The notes beneath the pieces were generated by a model. It did no database searches, was not told where the DNA came from, and saw nothing but the letters and a program-made list of their open reading frames with translations. DNA of 9,783 nt from an uncultured Lachnospira sp. (GTDB lineage Bacteria; Bacillota; Clostridia; Lachnospirales; Lachnospiraceae). The stretch spans positions 1 through 9,783 of the forward strand of contig CAAHEK010000202.1 in assembly GCA_900772425.1 (NCBI GenBank). Direction: 5' to 3'. The translations under genes and the position numbers were made by a program. The number at the start of each line of letters is the position of its first letter. Position 1 is the stretch's first letter. This document shows, in pieces, positions 1-5,474 of this stretch.

Positions 1-43
1 CTTGCCAAGGAGGGGGTCGCGGGTTCGATCCCCGTCTCGCGCT
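1..43 (+). tRNA. tRNA-Gly (GCC), 3' part, cut by window start
   Basis: The window opens inside a tRNA. The anticodon loop is TTGCCAA (2-8) with anticodon GCC at 4-6. It is followed by the 3' half of the anticodon stem (9-13) and a five-base variable loop (14-18). The T arm has stem 19-23 with 31-35 and loop TTCGATC (24-30). The 3' acceptor strand is CTCGCGC (36-42) with discriminator T at 43. A U discriminator fits glycine. The CCA end is not encoded: CTTTT follows. The D arm and 5' acceptor strand lie before the window. Confidence 0.9.
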
Positions 44-57
44 CTTTTATTTTGTAA

Positions 58-87
58 GGAAGTCAGTATTTATCTGGCTTCCTTTTT
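58..87 (+). terminator. Intrinsic terminator after tRNA-Gly
   Basis: A 9-bp stem, GGAAGTCAG (58-66) with CTGGCTTCC (74-82, one T-G pair), has a 7-nt loop and runs straight into five T residues (83-87). It lies 15 bases after the tRNA 3' end and probably ends the tRNA transcript. Confidence 0.85.
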
Positions 88-219
88 GCTTGTCCTTAAT
101 TTTCTTTGAAGACAGCTTGAAACCTTTATGTGCATTTGCATTTTTTTATGTAATAATTATAAAAGATATACAACAAAAAGATACCCATACCATGTCCTCT
201 CACACGAAATAAGTATCCC

Positions 220-281
220 TTGCTGAAAGTTGACATCTATTGCAGAAAACGACAAATAGTCCACTTGAAACTTTCTGCAAT
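220..281. repeat. Overlapping inverted repeats built from three TTGC(A/T)GAAA units
   Basis: The 12-mer at 220-231 pairs with 269-280 with a single mismatch. Separately, ATTGCAGAAA (239-248) pairs perfectly with 272-281. The two hairpins share the right arm, so they exclude each other. The right arm abuts the stop codon (281-283) of the minus-strand gene. No T-tract follows on either strand, so this is not a standard terminator. Apart from this element I see nothing between the terminator at 87 and the gene end at 281. Confidence 0.6.
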
Positions 282-1027
282 TAAAAACCATTACTTGTAC
301 CATAGTATGATGTGTCTCCTGCTCCACCATTTCCGCCACCCATAATTGCTCCATCATTAGGACCTGTGTTAGGTGCTGGTGGCATATCATCATCAACACT
401 ACTGTTTGAGATTGAGCTATTTACACTTGGTGATGATGATGTACTACCCATATTACTACCGGTTATAGATGCTATCTTCTTCTTTTTCTTAGGTGTTGTC
501 TCTGCTGCATTCTTTTCTGACTCTATTGCGCTGCTCTCTTCTTGTCCAGCTAAACTTACAATTTCATCTATTTCTTCTTCACTTGATGCATTGGCTATTT
601 TCTCACTCCAGCTATTTAAGTCAATTCTACTGTAGCCACCTATTAATGTCTTGCTTGTTTCTTTCTTTTCTGCTAATGCTGCAAGCCTTGCTGCCTCTTT
701 TCTCTCTATCTCTGCCTTTATCTCCTGTGCTTCTGCTTCATAATCAGCCTTTATCTCATTTATTCTGTCTATGTTATCAGCAGATTGTATTTTGTCTTTA
801 TATGTAGTTTTATCCTCAACATATGTATCATCTGAAATATATGCTAATAAATCATTCTTTGCCTGTTCTAATTCCTCTGCCAGTGCCTTTGACTTGCTTT
901 CTTCTTCCTGTCTCTGGGCTTCCCTTTTCTGTTCGTTATGTTTATATATAGATATTCCACCTATAACTGCCGCTACTGCAATGACAGCTACTATTGCTGC
1001 TATTGTTGATAACTTTTTTTTATTCAT
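281..1027 (-). CDS. Membrane-anchored coiled-coil protein with two GA-like repeats and a low-complexity tail
   Basis: This is a 248-residue protein of unrecognised function. Seen directly: a lysine-rich start (MNKKK), one hydrophobic segment at about residues 6-28 that fits an uncleaved signal anchor, a charged and probably coiled-coil stretch at 31-125, a KKKKK cluster around 180-184, and a Ser/Asn/Gly-rich tail (185-248) with Asp and Pro clusters. Residues 76-92 and 140-156 align without gaps around the pattern (Y/W)-x-(D/E)-K-I-x-(S/N)-A-x5-I-(N/D)-E-I. This resembles helices 2-3 of the GA (albumin-binding-type) module, and residues 53-63 could be helix 1 of the first copy. The start is supported by GGAGG eight bases upstream on the minus strand. 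Surface or envelope location is inferred from the anchor. No sortase signal is present. Confidence 0.8.
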   Translation of the reverse strand: MNKKKLSTIAAIVAVIAVAAVIGGISIYKHNEQKREAQRQEEESKSKALAEELEQAKNDLLAYISDDTYVEDKTTYKDKIQSADNIDRINEIKADYEAEAQEIKAEIERKEAARLAALAEKKETSKTLIGGYSRIDLNSWSEKIANASSEEEIDEIVSLAGQEESSAIESEKNAAETTPKKKKKIASITGSNMGSTSSSPSVNSSISNSSVDDDMPPAPNTGPNDGAIMGGGNGGAGDTSYYGTSNGF

Positions 1028-1065
1028 AGCTGGCCTCCTATGTAATTACGTAAGATATTATATTT

Positions 1066-1094
1066 ATCTTATATCAAAAAATGTTATTATTCAA
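1066..1094 (-). promoter_or_regulatory. Candidate promoter for the membrane-anchored coiled-coil gene
   Basis: Read on the minus strand, TTGAAT (1094-1089) and TAAGAT (1071-1066) are 17 bp apart, about 40 bp upstream of the start codon at 1027. The -10 lies in a small dyad, TAAGAT at 1051-1056 (+) facing ATCTTA at 1066-1071, which could be an operator or chance in AT-rich DNA. Confidence 0.4.
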
Positions 1095-1144
1095 TTATTT
1101 TTTTATCAGCGTTCGAGGGTTGGAAGTTTGTTGTGTATAGGAGA

Positions 1145-2047
1145 TTATGTTATGTGGTAGGTCAGGTATTGGTAGAGCTCATGATTTAGCTCTTCGTTTT
1201 TTTCTTCTGCTTCCATATATTCCGGAAGTGGGATACTTTTGGAACATTCGCCACATATGTCTATGCCTATTATTTTGTTTTTTCTTAGAAATACATCAAG
1301 TATTTTTTCAAGTGTGCTAAGCTGCATTTTTCCCTGACTCCAGTTGGTTTTGCTTATTTGTTTGTCTAAAATATCTTTATCTATTGAAATGTATATTGGT
1401 ATGCCGGAACTTATTTTGTTGATTTTAGAAGTGATATCTTTAGTTGTGTTTAGGATTGAAGCTGCTTTTGTATCAATACTTGAATTATAAGATGCACCAG
1501 CGGGTGAATCATTGGTTGAAGCTATGGATTGTTTAAGCTGGTTTTCGTTTATTTCCTGTGCGGAAAATGTTATTAGTTTACCTGATTTTTTTATGCTGTT
1601 ATTCTTATCTGCAATTTCTATGGCGTTTATGTCTTTTTCATCAGGCCCTATAAGTATAAGCTGTTGTAAATATGCATTTTCTTTTAGAACTTTTAATGCC
1701 CAGTCACCGCAGCTTGTCATGCCTTCAACTAATGGCTTTTGCATGTCTGTGTGGTGGTCAAATATAACTAATGTAAATGGCCTTTTTATACGGTCAGTCA
1801 TTATTTTGGTTACATAGTGATAGTTGCCGGAATCAAGAAAATGTATTCCGTGTATTCCAACAGCATCTATTCTTTTGCCTATCTTTTGTTCTGCCTGTTT
1901 TGAACAATACATATTACATCCGCTTATGTCAGTACAATCAATCCATTTAAGTGTAGTTTTGTTTTTTACAAATTCATCATCGTAAACTCCGGTGAAATCT
2001 AACAGGAAATTGTTGTTTTTCTCTCTTAAATAATCTTCTTGTTTCAT
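1145..2047 (-). CDS. Arginase/ureohydrolase-family protein, divergent
   Basis: This 300-residue protein has the metal-binding plan of the arginase-agmatinase-formiminoglutamase fold. SGNYHY (73-78) sits where the family has GGDHS, giving His77. DHHTD (97-101) gives Asp97, His99 and Asp101. SIDKD (221-225) gives Asp223 and Asp225. GIDICGE (261-267) ends in the conserved Glu. All six expected manganese ligands are therefore present. Overall sequence is far from true arginase: the N-terminus has cysteines at 38, 44 and 48, and a Ser/Asn/Lys-rich insert lies at about 177-210 between the metal motifs. The start has AGAGG 13-17 bases upstream on the minus strand. Its substrate cannot be read from the sequence. 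No arginine, agmatine or histidine catabolism genes are adjacent. Metal-dependent hydrolysis of a C-N bond is inferred from the family only. Confidence 0.85.
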   Translation of the reverse strand: MKQEDYLREKNNNFLLDFTGVYDDEFVKNKTTLKWIDCTDISGCNMYCSKQAEQKIGKRIDAVGIHGIHFLDSGNYHYVTKIMTDRIKRPFTLVIFDHHTDMQKPLVEGMTSCGDWALKVLKENAYLQQLILIGPDEKDINAIEIADKNNSIKKSGKLITFSAQEINENQLKQSIASTNDSPAGASYNSSIDTKAASILNTTKDITSKINKISSGIPIYISIDKDILDKQISKTNWSQGKMQLSTLEKILDVFLRKNKIIGIDICGECSKSIPLPEYMEAEEKNEELNHELYQYLTYHIT

Positions 2048-2072
2048 ATATATTACCTCTTCTTAGATATGT

Positions 2073-2101
2073 ATTATACATTTTTTTAAGAAATGTGTTA
2101 T
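2073..2101 (-). promoter_or_regulatory. Candidate promoter for the arginase-family gene
   Basis: On the minus strand, a perfect TATAAT (2078-2073) has ATAACA (2101-2096, four of six matches to TTGACA) 17 bp upstream. The predicted start near 2066 gives a leader of about 20 nt containing the ribosome binding site. The gap is shared with the divergent HAD gene, for which I see no clear promoter. Confidence 0.5.
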
Positions 2102-2144
2102 TATTAATTGCAAAATAATTTTTATTTATGAGGTTGCATTTTAT

Positions 2145-2834
2145 ATGGAAAATATGAATTTGAATTATAAACTTGTTGTTTTTGATATGGACGGAACTAT
2201 TCTTGATACTCTTGAGGATTTGGCTGACAGCACTAACTATGCGCTTGAAAAATTTGGATATCCTAGGAGAAGTATTGATGAGGTAAGAAGATTTGTAGGA
2301 AACGGTATACGAAAATTAATTGAAAGAGCTGTGCCTTGTGAAACTCCGGTTGAGGAGGTTGATAAGGTGTTTAATGAATTTGCTTCCTACTACCCTGTGC
2401 ATTGTGCGGTTAAGACTAAGCCTTATGCGGATATTAAGGAAATATTGCTCAGACTTAAAAATTCCGGATGCCATATCGCAGTATTATCAAATAAAGCTGA
2501 TAATGCGGTAAAGATTTTATCTGAAAAATATTTTGGCGATTTATTTGAGGAATCTGTCGGTGCAAAAGAAAATGTACGGAAAAAGCCGGCACCGGATGCA
2601 TTATACAATATTATGAAGCATTTTAATGTGGATAAAAATGAGACTGTATATGTAGGTGATTCAGATGTTGATATTGAAACGGCATATAATGCAAAAGTAG
2701 ATGGCATTATAGTGGATTGGGGCTTTAGAAACCGCGGATTTCTTGAAAATACTGCATCCCGTTACAATAACAAAACATACATTGTTTCATCTCCTGAAGA
2801 ATTATTTAATAGAATTTTCACACGATTTTGTTAA
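2145..2834 (+). CDS. HAD-superfamily phosphatase, phosphoglycolate phosphatase-like
   Basis: This 229-residue protein carries the four HAD motifs in order. Motif I is VVFDMDGT with nucleophile Asp14 and acid/base Asp16. Motif II is VLSN with Ser115. Motif III is the lysine at 146/147 in RKKPAPD. Motif IV is VYVGDSDVD with Asp172 and Asp176. The helical cap between motifs I and II contains VGNG (51-54), typical of Gph/PGP-like proteins. Length fits that family. Substrate is uncertain because such proteins dephosphorylate 2-phosphoglycolate, other sugar phosphates or pyrophosphate. The ATG at 2145 is preferred because TGAGG lies 11 bases upstream. The Met at codon 4 would be too far from it. 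The 74-bp gap to fucO contains a promoter candidate, so the two may be separate units. Confidence 0.9.
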   Translation: MENMNLNYKLVVFDMDGTILDTLEDLADSTNYALEKFGYPRRSIDEVRRFVGNGIRKLIERAVPCETPVEEVDKVFNEFASYYPVHCAVKTKPYADIKEILLRLKNSGCHIAVLSNKADNAVKILSEKYFGDLFEESVGAKENVRKKPAPDALYNIMKHFNVDKNETVYVGDSDVDIETAYNAKVDGIIVDWGFRNRGFLENTASRYNNKTYIVSSPEELFNRIFTRFC

Positions 2835-2843
2835 ATATTTAAC

Positions 2844-2871
2844 TTGAATAAATTTCGTAAAGTGTTAAAAT
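2844..2871 (+). promoter_or_regulatory. Candidate promoter for fucO
   Basis: TTGAAT (2844-2849) and TAAAAT (2866-2871) are 16 bp apart, 38 bp before the fucO start. A perfect TATAAT at 2871-2876 overlaps but would need a 21-bp spacer from the same -35. Confidence 0.4.
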
Positions 2872-2908
2872 ATAATTATCAATTACGTGAATGGAGGTAA
2901 TATTTATT

Positions 2909-4057
2909 ATGGCACAGAGATTTATTCTTAATGGCACATCTTATCATGGAGCAGGAGCTATCAAAGAGATAGCAACGGAGGCAGTTGCAAGGGGTTTTAA
3001 GAAAGCATTTGTATGTTCTGACCCGGACCTTATCAAGTTTGGAGTAACTAAGAAGGTATTAGATGTTCTTGATGACAATGGGCTTGCTTATGAGGTTTAT
3101 TCTAACATTAAACCAAATCCTACTATTGAGAATGTACAGTCAGGAGTTGAAGCATTTAAGGCTGCAGGAACTGACTATCTTATAGCAATCGGCGGTGGTT
3201 CATCAATGGATACAGCCAAGGCTATAGGTATTATTATTAATAACCCTGAATTTGCAGATGTAAGAAGCCTTGAAGGCGTTGCACCTACCAAGAAACCTGC
3301 AGTTCCAATTATTGCAGTTCCTACAACAGCCGGAACAGCTGCTGAGGTTACTATTAATTACGTTATAACAGATGTTGAGAAGAATCGTAAGATGGTTTGT
3401 GTTGACCCTCATGATATTCCTGTAGTAGCTGTTGTTGATCCTGATATGATGTCTAGTATGCCTAAGGGACTTACTGCTGCAACCGGTATGGATGCTCTTA
3501 CTCATGCTATTGAAGGTTACATTACAGCAGGTGCATGGGAGCTTTCAGATATGTTCCATCTTAAAGCTATCGAAATTATTGCAAAGAGCTTAAGAGGAGC
3601 TGTTGATAATACACCAGAAGGCAGAGAAGGAATGGCACTTGGCCAGTACATAGCAGGTATGGGCTTCTCAAATGTTGGTCTTGGTATTGTTCATTCTATG
3701 GCACATCCACTTGGTGCTTTATATGACACACCTCATGGTATTGCTAATGCTATAATTCTTCCTACAGTTATGGAGTATAATGCTCCTGCAACAGGCGAGA
3801 AATATCGTGATATTGCTAAGGCTATGGGAGTTGAAGGCACAGAGAAGATGTCTCAGGAAGAATACAGAAAAGCAGCTGTAGATGCTGTCAGAAAGCTTGC
3901 AAGTGATGTTGGAATTCCTGCCGACTTAAAAGAGATTGTTAAGGAAGAAGATATTCCATTCCTTTCTCAGTCAGCTTATGATGATGCTTGCAGACCTGGT
4001 AATCCAAGAGAGACAAGCGTAGAAGAAATCGCTGAGCTTTATAAGAAGCTTATCTAA
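2909..4057 (+). CDS. fucO: Lactaldehyde reductase / 1,2-propanediol oxidoreductase (iron-containing ADH)
   Basis: This 382-residue group III alcohol dehydrogenase has the same length as E. coli FucO and matches it closely from memory. Shared stretches include NNPEFADVRSLEG, PTTAGTAAEVTINYVITD, DALTHAIEGYI, GMGFSNVGLG and AHPLGA. The nucleotide-binding loop is GGGSSMD (95-101). Metal ligands are Asp195, His199, His262 and His276. It reduces L-lactaldehyde to (S)-1,2-propanediol with NADH during anaerobic fucose or rhamnose breakdown. The start at 2909 has GGAGG 11 bases upstream. An in-frame ATG at 2891 would put that site inside the coding region and has none of its own. Codon use looks more biased than in neighbouring genes, suggesting high expression. 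No fucose or rhamnose genes are adjacent, so it may act on aldehydes produced elsewhere. Confidence 0.95.
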   Translation: MAQRFILNGTSYHGAGAIKEIATEAVARGFKKAFVCSDPDLIKFGVTKKVLDVLDDNGLAYEVYSNIKPNPTIENVQSGVEAFKAAGTDYLIAIGGGSSMDTAKAIGIIINNPEFADVRSLEGVAPTKKPAVPIIAVPTTAGTAAEVTINYVITDVEKNRKMVCVDPHDIPVVAVVDPDMMSSMPKGLTAATGMDALTHAIEGYITAGAWELSDMFHLKAIEIIAKSLRGAVDNTPEGREGMALGQYIAGMGFSNVGLGIVHSMAHPLGALYDTPHGIANAIILPTVMEYNAPATGEKYRDIAKAMGVEGTEKMSQEEYRKAAVDAVRKLASDVGIPADLKEIVKEEDIPFLSQSAYDDACRPGNPRETSVEEIAELYKKLI

Positions 4058-4107
4058 TTATTTGAGTTAATAACATTTAATAGTATATATTTTACAATAC
4101 TATAATT

Positions 4108-4199
4108 AAAAAAGTTGTCCGGATTGATTATATGTTACTTTCCTATTGTTTCATCAGTAAGGAGTAAATGTATAAATCAAGCCGGACAATTCTGTTTTT
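4108..4199. terminator. Bidirectional intrinsic terminator between fucO and the tRNA deacylase gene
   Basis: TTGTCCGG (4115-4122) pairs with CCGGACAA (4182-4189). After one A/G mismatch the stem continues with TTGATT (4124-4129) against AATCAA (4175-4180), then a weaker, imperfect apical stem. Rightward it leads into TTCTGTTTTT (4190-4199), serving fucO. On the minus strand the stem is followed by CTTTTTT (4114-4108), serving the convergent gene ending at 4245. The rest of the 187-bp gap is AT-rich without further signal. Confidence 0.85.
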
Positions 4200-4244
4200 A
4201 TAACCGTTAATTATTTTTGTGTTATTTTTATTTTTATTTTTATG

Positions 4245-4793
4245 TTATTCTTCATTTCCTGTTAAATGTACTATCATGTAGTCATGGTGCATTTCTTTTA
4301 GTATTATTCCAAATAAATCAGAAGTTTTTAAGCGAAGGCTTGAGGTATTAATACAAGGGTGACAGCCAATGTATTCACCTTTTAACACATCTTCATCTAC
4401 CAGAAGCTTTACAGCATTATCTGTATCGTTCATAAGTCCCATAACACTAACAGAGCCGGGAGTTATATCTAAATATTTAAGCATATCCTCAGGTGATGCA
4501 AATGATAGTCTGGCACTATTTATCTGATGAGAAAGCTCCTTTGTTTTAAAGACTTTATTATCAGGCATCATAAGCAGATAAAATGCTGTTTTCTGACGGT
4601 TACAAAGAAAAAGATTTTTACAAATAGTTGCATTAAGGAGTTTATCTATTTCCTGACACTCTTCCATTGTATTTGCAGCTTCGTGGTCAATTCTCTGATA
4701 ATTAATATTTAATTTATCAAGTAAATCATATACGCGGATTTCCTTATCAAGTCGTCCACTACAATCGTCAGGTCTGTTATTTTTAAGTTCCAT
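4245..4793 (-). CDS. ProXp/YbaK-type trans-editing aminoacyl-tRNA deacylase
   Basis: This 182-residue protein has the YbaK/ProRS-associated editing-domain fold (ProXp-ala / PrdX type). Seen directly: the N-terminal His37 region RIDHEAANTME, Lys59 in ICKNLFL, a hydrophobic strand FYLLMMP, TPGSVSVMGLMND (111-123) matching the usual PGSV-glycine-x-ND element, and GCHPCINT (143-150) where the family has GFHPxxNT. Known family members hydrolyse alanine or cysteine wrongly attached to tRNA(Pro), protecting proline codons from mistranslation. The F-to-C change in GFHP is mild. The start at 4793 has AAAGG eight bases upstream. It ends at the shared terminator. It follows the thioesterase gene on the same strand with an 88-bp gap holding a promoter candidate. 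The exact substrate amino acid is not decided by the sequence. Confidence 0.85.
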   Translation of the reverse strand: MELKNNRPDDCSGRLDKEIRVYDLLDKLNINYQRIDHEAANTMEECQEIDKLLNATICKNLFLCNRQKTAFYLLMMPDNKVFKTKELSHQINSARLSFASPEDMLKYLDITPGSVSVMGLMNDTDNAVKLLVDEDVLKGEYIGCHPCINTSSLRLKTSDLFGIILKEMHHDYMIVHLTGNEE

Positions 4794-4856
4794 ATTAGTT
4801 ACCTTTATATTGTCCTTTCATTTAGTGTTTTAATAGATAACAAGACATTTGTGAAA

Positions 4857-4885
4857 ATTATAAGCTTGTGTTTTAATAGTTTTAA
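4857..4885 (-). promoter_or_regulatory. Candidate promoter for the tRNA deacylase gene
   Basis: On the minus strand a perfect TATAAT (4862-4857) lies 17 bp after TTAAAA (4885-4880), which overlaps the stop codon of the thioesterase gene. A 12-bp direct repeat, GTGTTTTAATAG, occurs at 4825-4836 and 4868-4879 in this gap. Co-transcription with the upstream gene remains possible. Confidence 0.35.
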
Positions 4886-5316
4886 TTTTCAACCATACTG
4901 TTAAATAATTCATGAATTTCAGGATGTTCTTTTTTCATTGAAACAGGTCTTCCTGACAAATTTAAAAGACAGTGCATGCTTTCGCCGGTACATCTTATTT
5001 CGCCTGTTTCTTTATCTTTTATCTGATATTCTATTGTAAATTTGATTCCGTTATACGAAGTAATCTTAAGATTAATTATGACGGTATCATAATAGTGTGT
5101 CATTGACTTATATTCTGCTTTTACAGAAAGCACAGGACTTATTATTCCCTCTTCTTCCATTTTCTTATATCCAAAGCCAATTTGTTCCAAAATATATGAG
5201 CGAGCCTCTTCAAACCATCGTATGTAATTTGAATGATGCACTATCCCCATTTGGTCGGTTTCATAGTATTGAACAATATGTTCATATGGTTTTATATCAT
5301 TTAATATATTTGCCAT
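4882..5316 (-). CDS. Acyl-CoA thioesterase, 4HBT (YbgC/FadM-like) hotdog fold
   Basis: This 144-residue protein is a single hotdog domain of usual length. The active-site helix region YYETDQMGIVHHSNYIRWFEEAR (residues 17-39) carries the 4-hydroxybenzoyl-CoA thioesterase pattern, with catalytic Asp21 and the following GxVHHxxY. SVKAEYKSMTHYYDTV (64-79) matches the family's central strands. Members cleave thioesters of short- or medium-chain or aromatic acyl-CoAs in the cytoplasm. Chain preference cannot be read here. The ATG at 5316 is chosen because AGAGGAC lies just upstream on the minus strand. An ATG at 5367 would add 17 residues but has no ribosome binding site. The gene is divergent from the radical SAM gene, and their shared 158-bp gap holds the LexA-like boxes. 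Confidence 0.88.
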   Translation of the reverse strand: MANILNDIKPYEHIVQYYETDQMGIVHHSNYIRWFEEARSYILEQIGFGYKKMEEEGIISPVLSVKAEYKSMTHYYDTVIINLKITSYNGIKFTIEYQIKDKETGEIRCTGESMHCLLNLSGRPVSMKKEHPEIHELFNSMVEN

Positions 5317-5386
5317 CTGTAAGTCCTCTCTTTTTCTAAGTGTTAAATTCTTGATATATTTTAACATAATTTTTTTTAAAATGTTG

Positions 5387-5414
5387 TTTACTAAATAAAT
5401 ATTTTGTGTTAAAT
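5387..5414 (+). promoter_or_regulatory. Candidate promoter for the radical SAM operon
   Basis: TTTACT (5387-5392) and TTAAAT (5409-5414) are 16 bp apart, each matching four of six consensus bases. The predicted start near 5421 falls at the first LexA-like box, a position where a repressor would block initiation. TTGTTT at 5384 is an alternative -35 with a less favourable 19-bp spacer. Confidence 0.35.
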
Positions 5415-5422
5415 TATTAGTA

Positions 5423-5434
5423 GAACAACTGTTC
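5423..5434. promoter_or_regulatory. LexA (DinR) SOS box, site 1
   Basis: GAACAACTGTTC is a perfect GAAC-N4-GTTC dyad, the core of the Gram-positive LexA/DinR operator (CGAAC-RNRY-GTTYG class). It lies 41 bp before the radical SAM start codon and directly after the predicted -10. The central bases AACT match consensus at all but one defined position. It could also affect the divergent thioesterase gene. Confidence 0.75.
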
Positions 5435-5435
5435 G

Positions 5436-5447
5436 GAATATTTGTTC
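5436..5447. promoter_or_regulatory. LexA-like SOS box, site 2, one mismatch
   Basis: GAATATTTGTTC differs from GAAC-N4-GTTC by one half-site base, and the following G (5448) extends the match. Its centre is 13 bp from site 1, so two LexA dimers could bind side by side. Confidence 0.5.
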
Positions 5448-5474
5448 GTTAATTTGCAGAGTAAGGAGCACATT

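Noticed and set aside
157..399. Minus-strand 80-codon frame
   Set aside because: It overlaps the 3' end of the better-supported gene in another frame. Its translation has no family features.
312..1160. Plus-strand open frames at 312-635, 493-807 and 771-1160
   Set aside because: They lie antisense to the coiled-coil gene or across its promoter, have low-complexity Ser/Leu translations and no ribosome binding sites.
4159..4203. Eleven-codon ORF (ATG at 4168) after AAGGAG
   Set aside because: Spacing to the start is only three bases and the whole frame lies within the terminator hairpin and T-tract.
5317..5367. Upstream ATG adding 17 residues to the thioesterase
   Set aside because: No ribosome binding site, and the extension is not typical of hotdog thioesterases. 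ATG 5316 has AGAGGAC.
5442..5474. TTG start extending the radical SAM protein by 11 residues
   Set aside because: No ribosome binding site, it would overlap the second LexA-like box, and ATG 5475 has AAGGAG six bases upstream.
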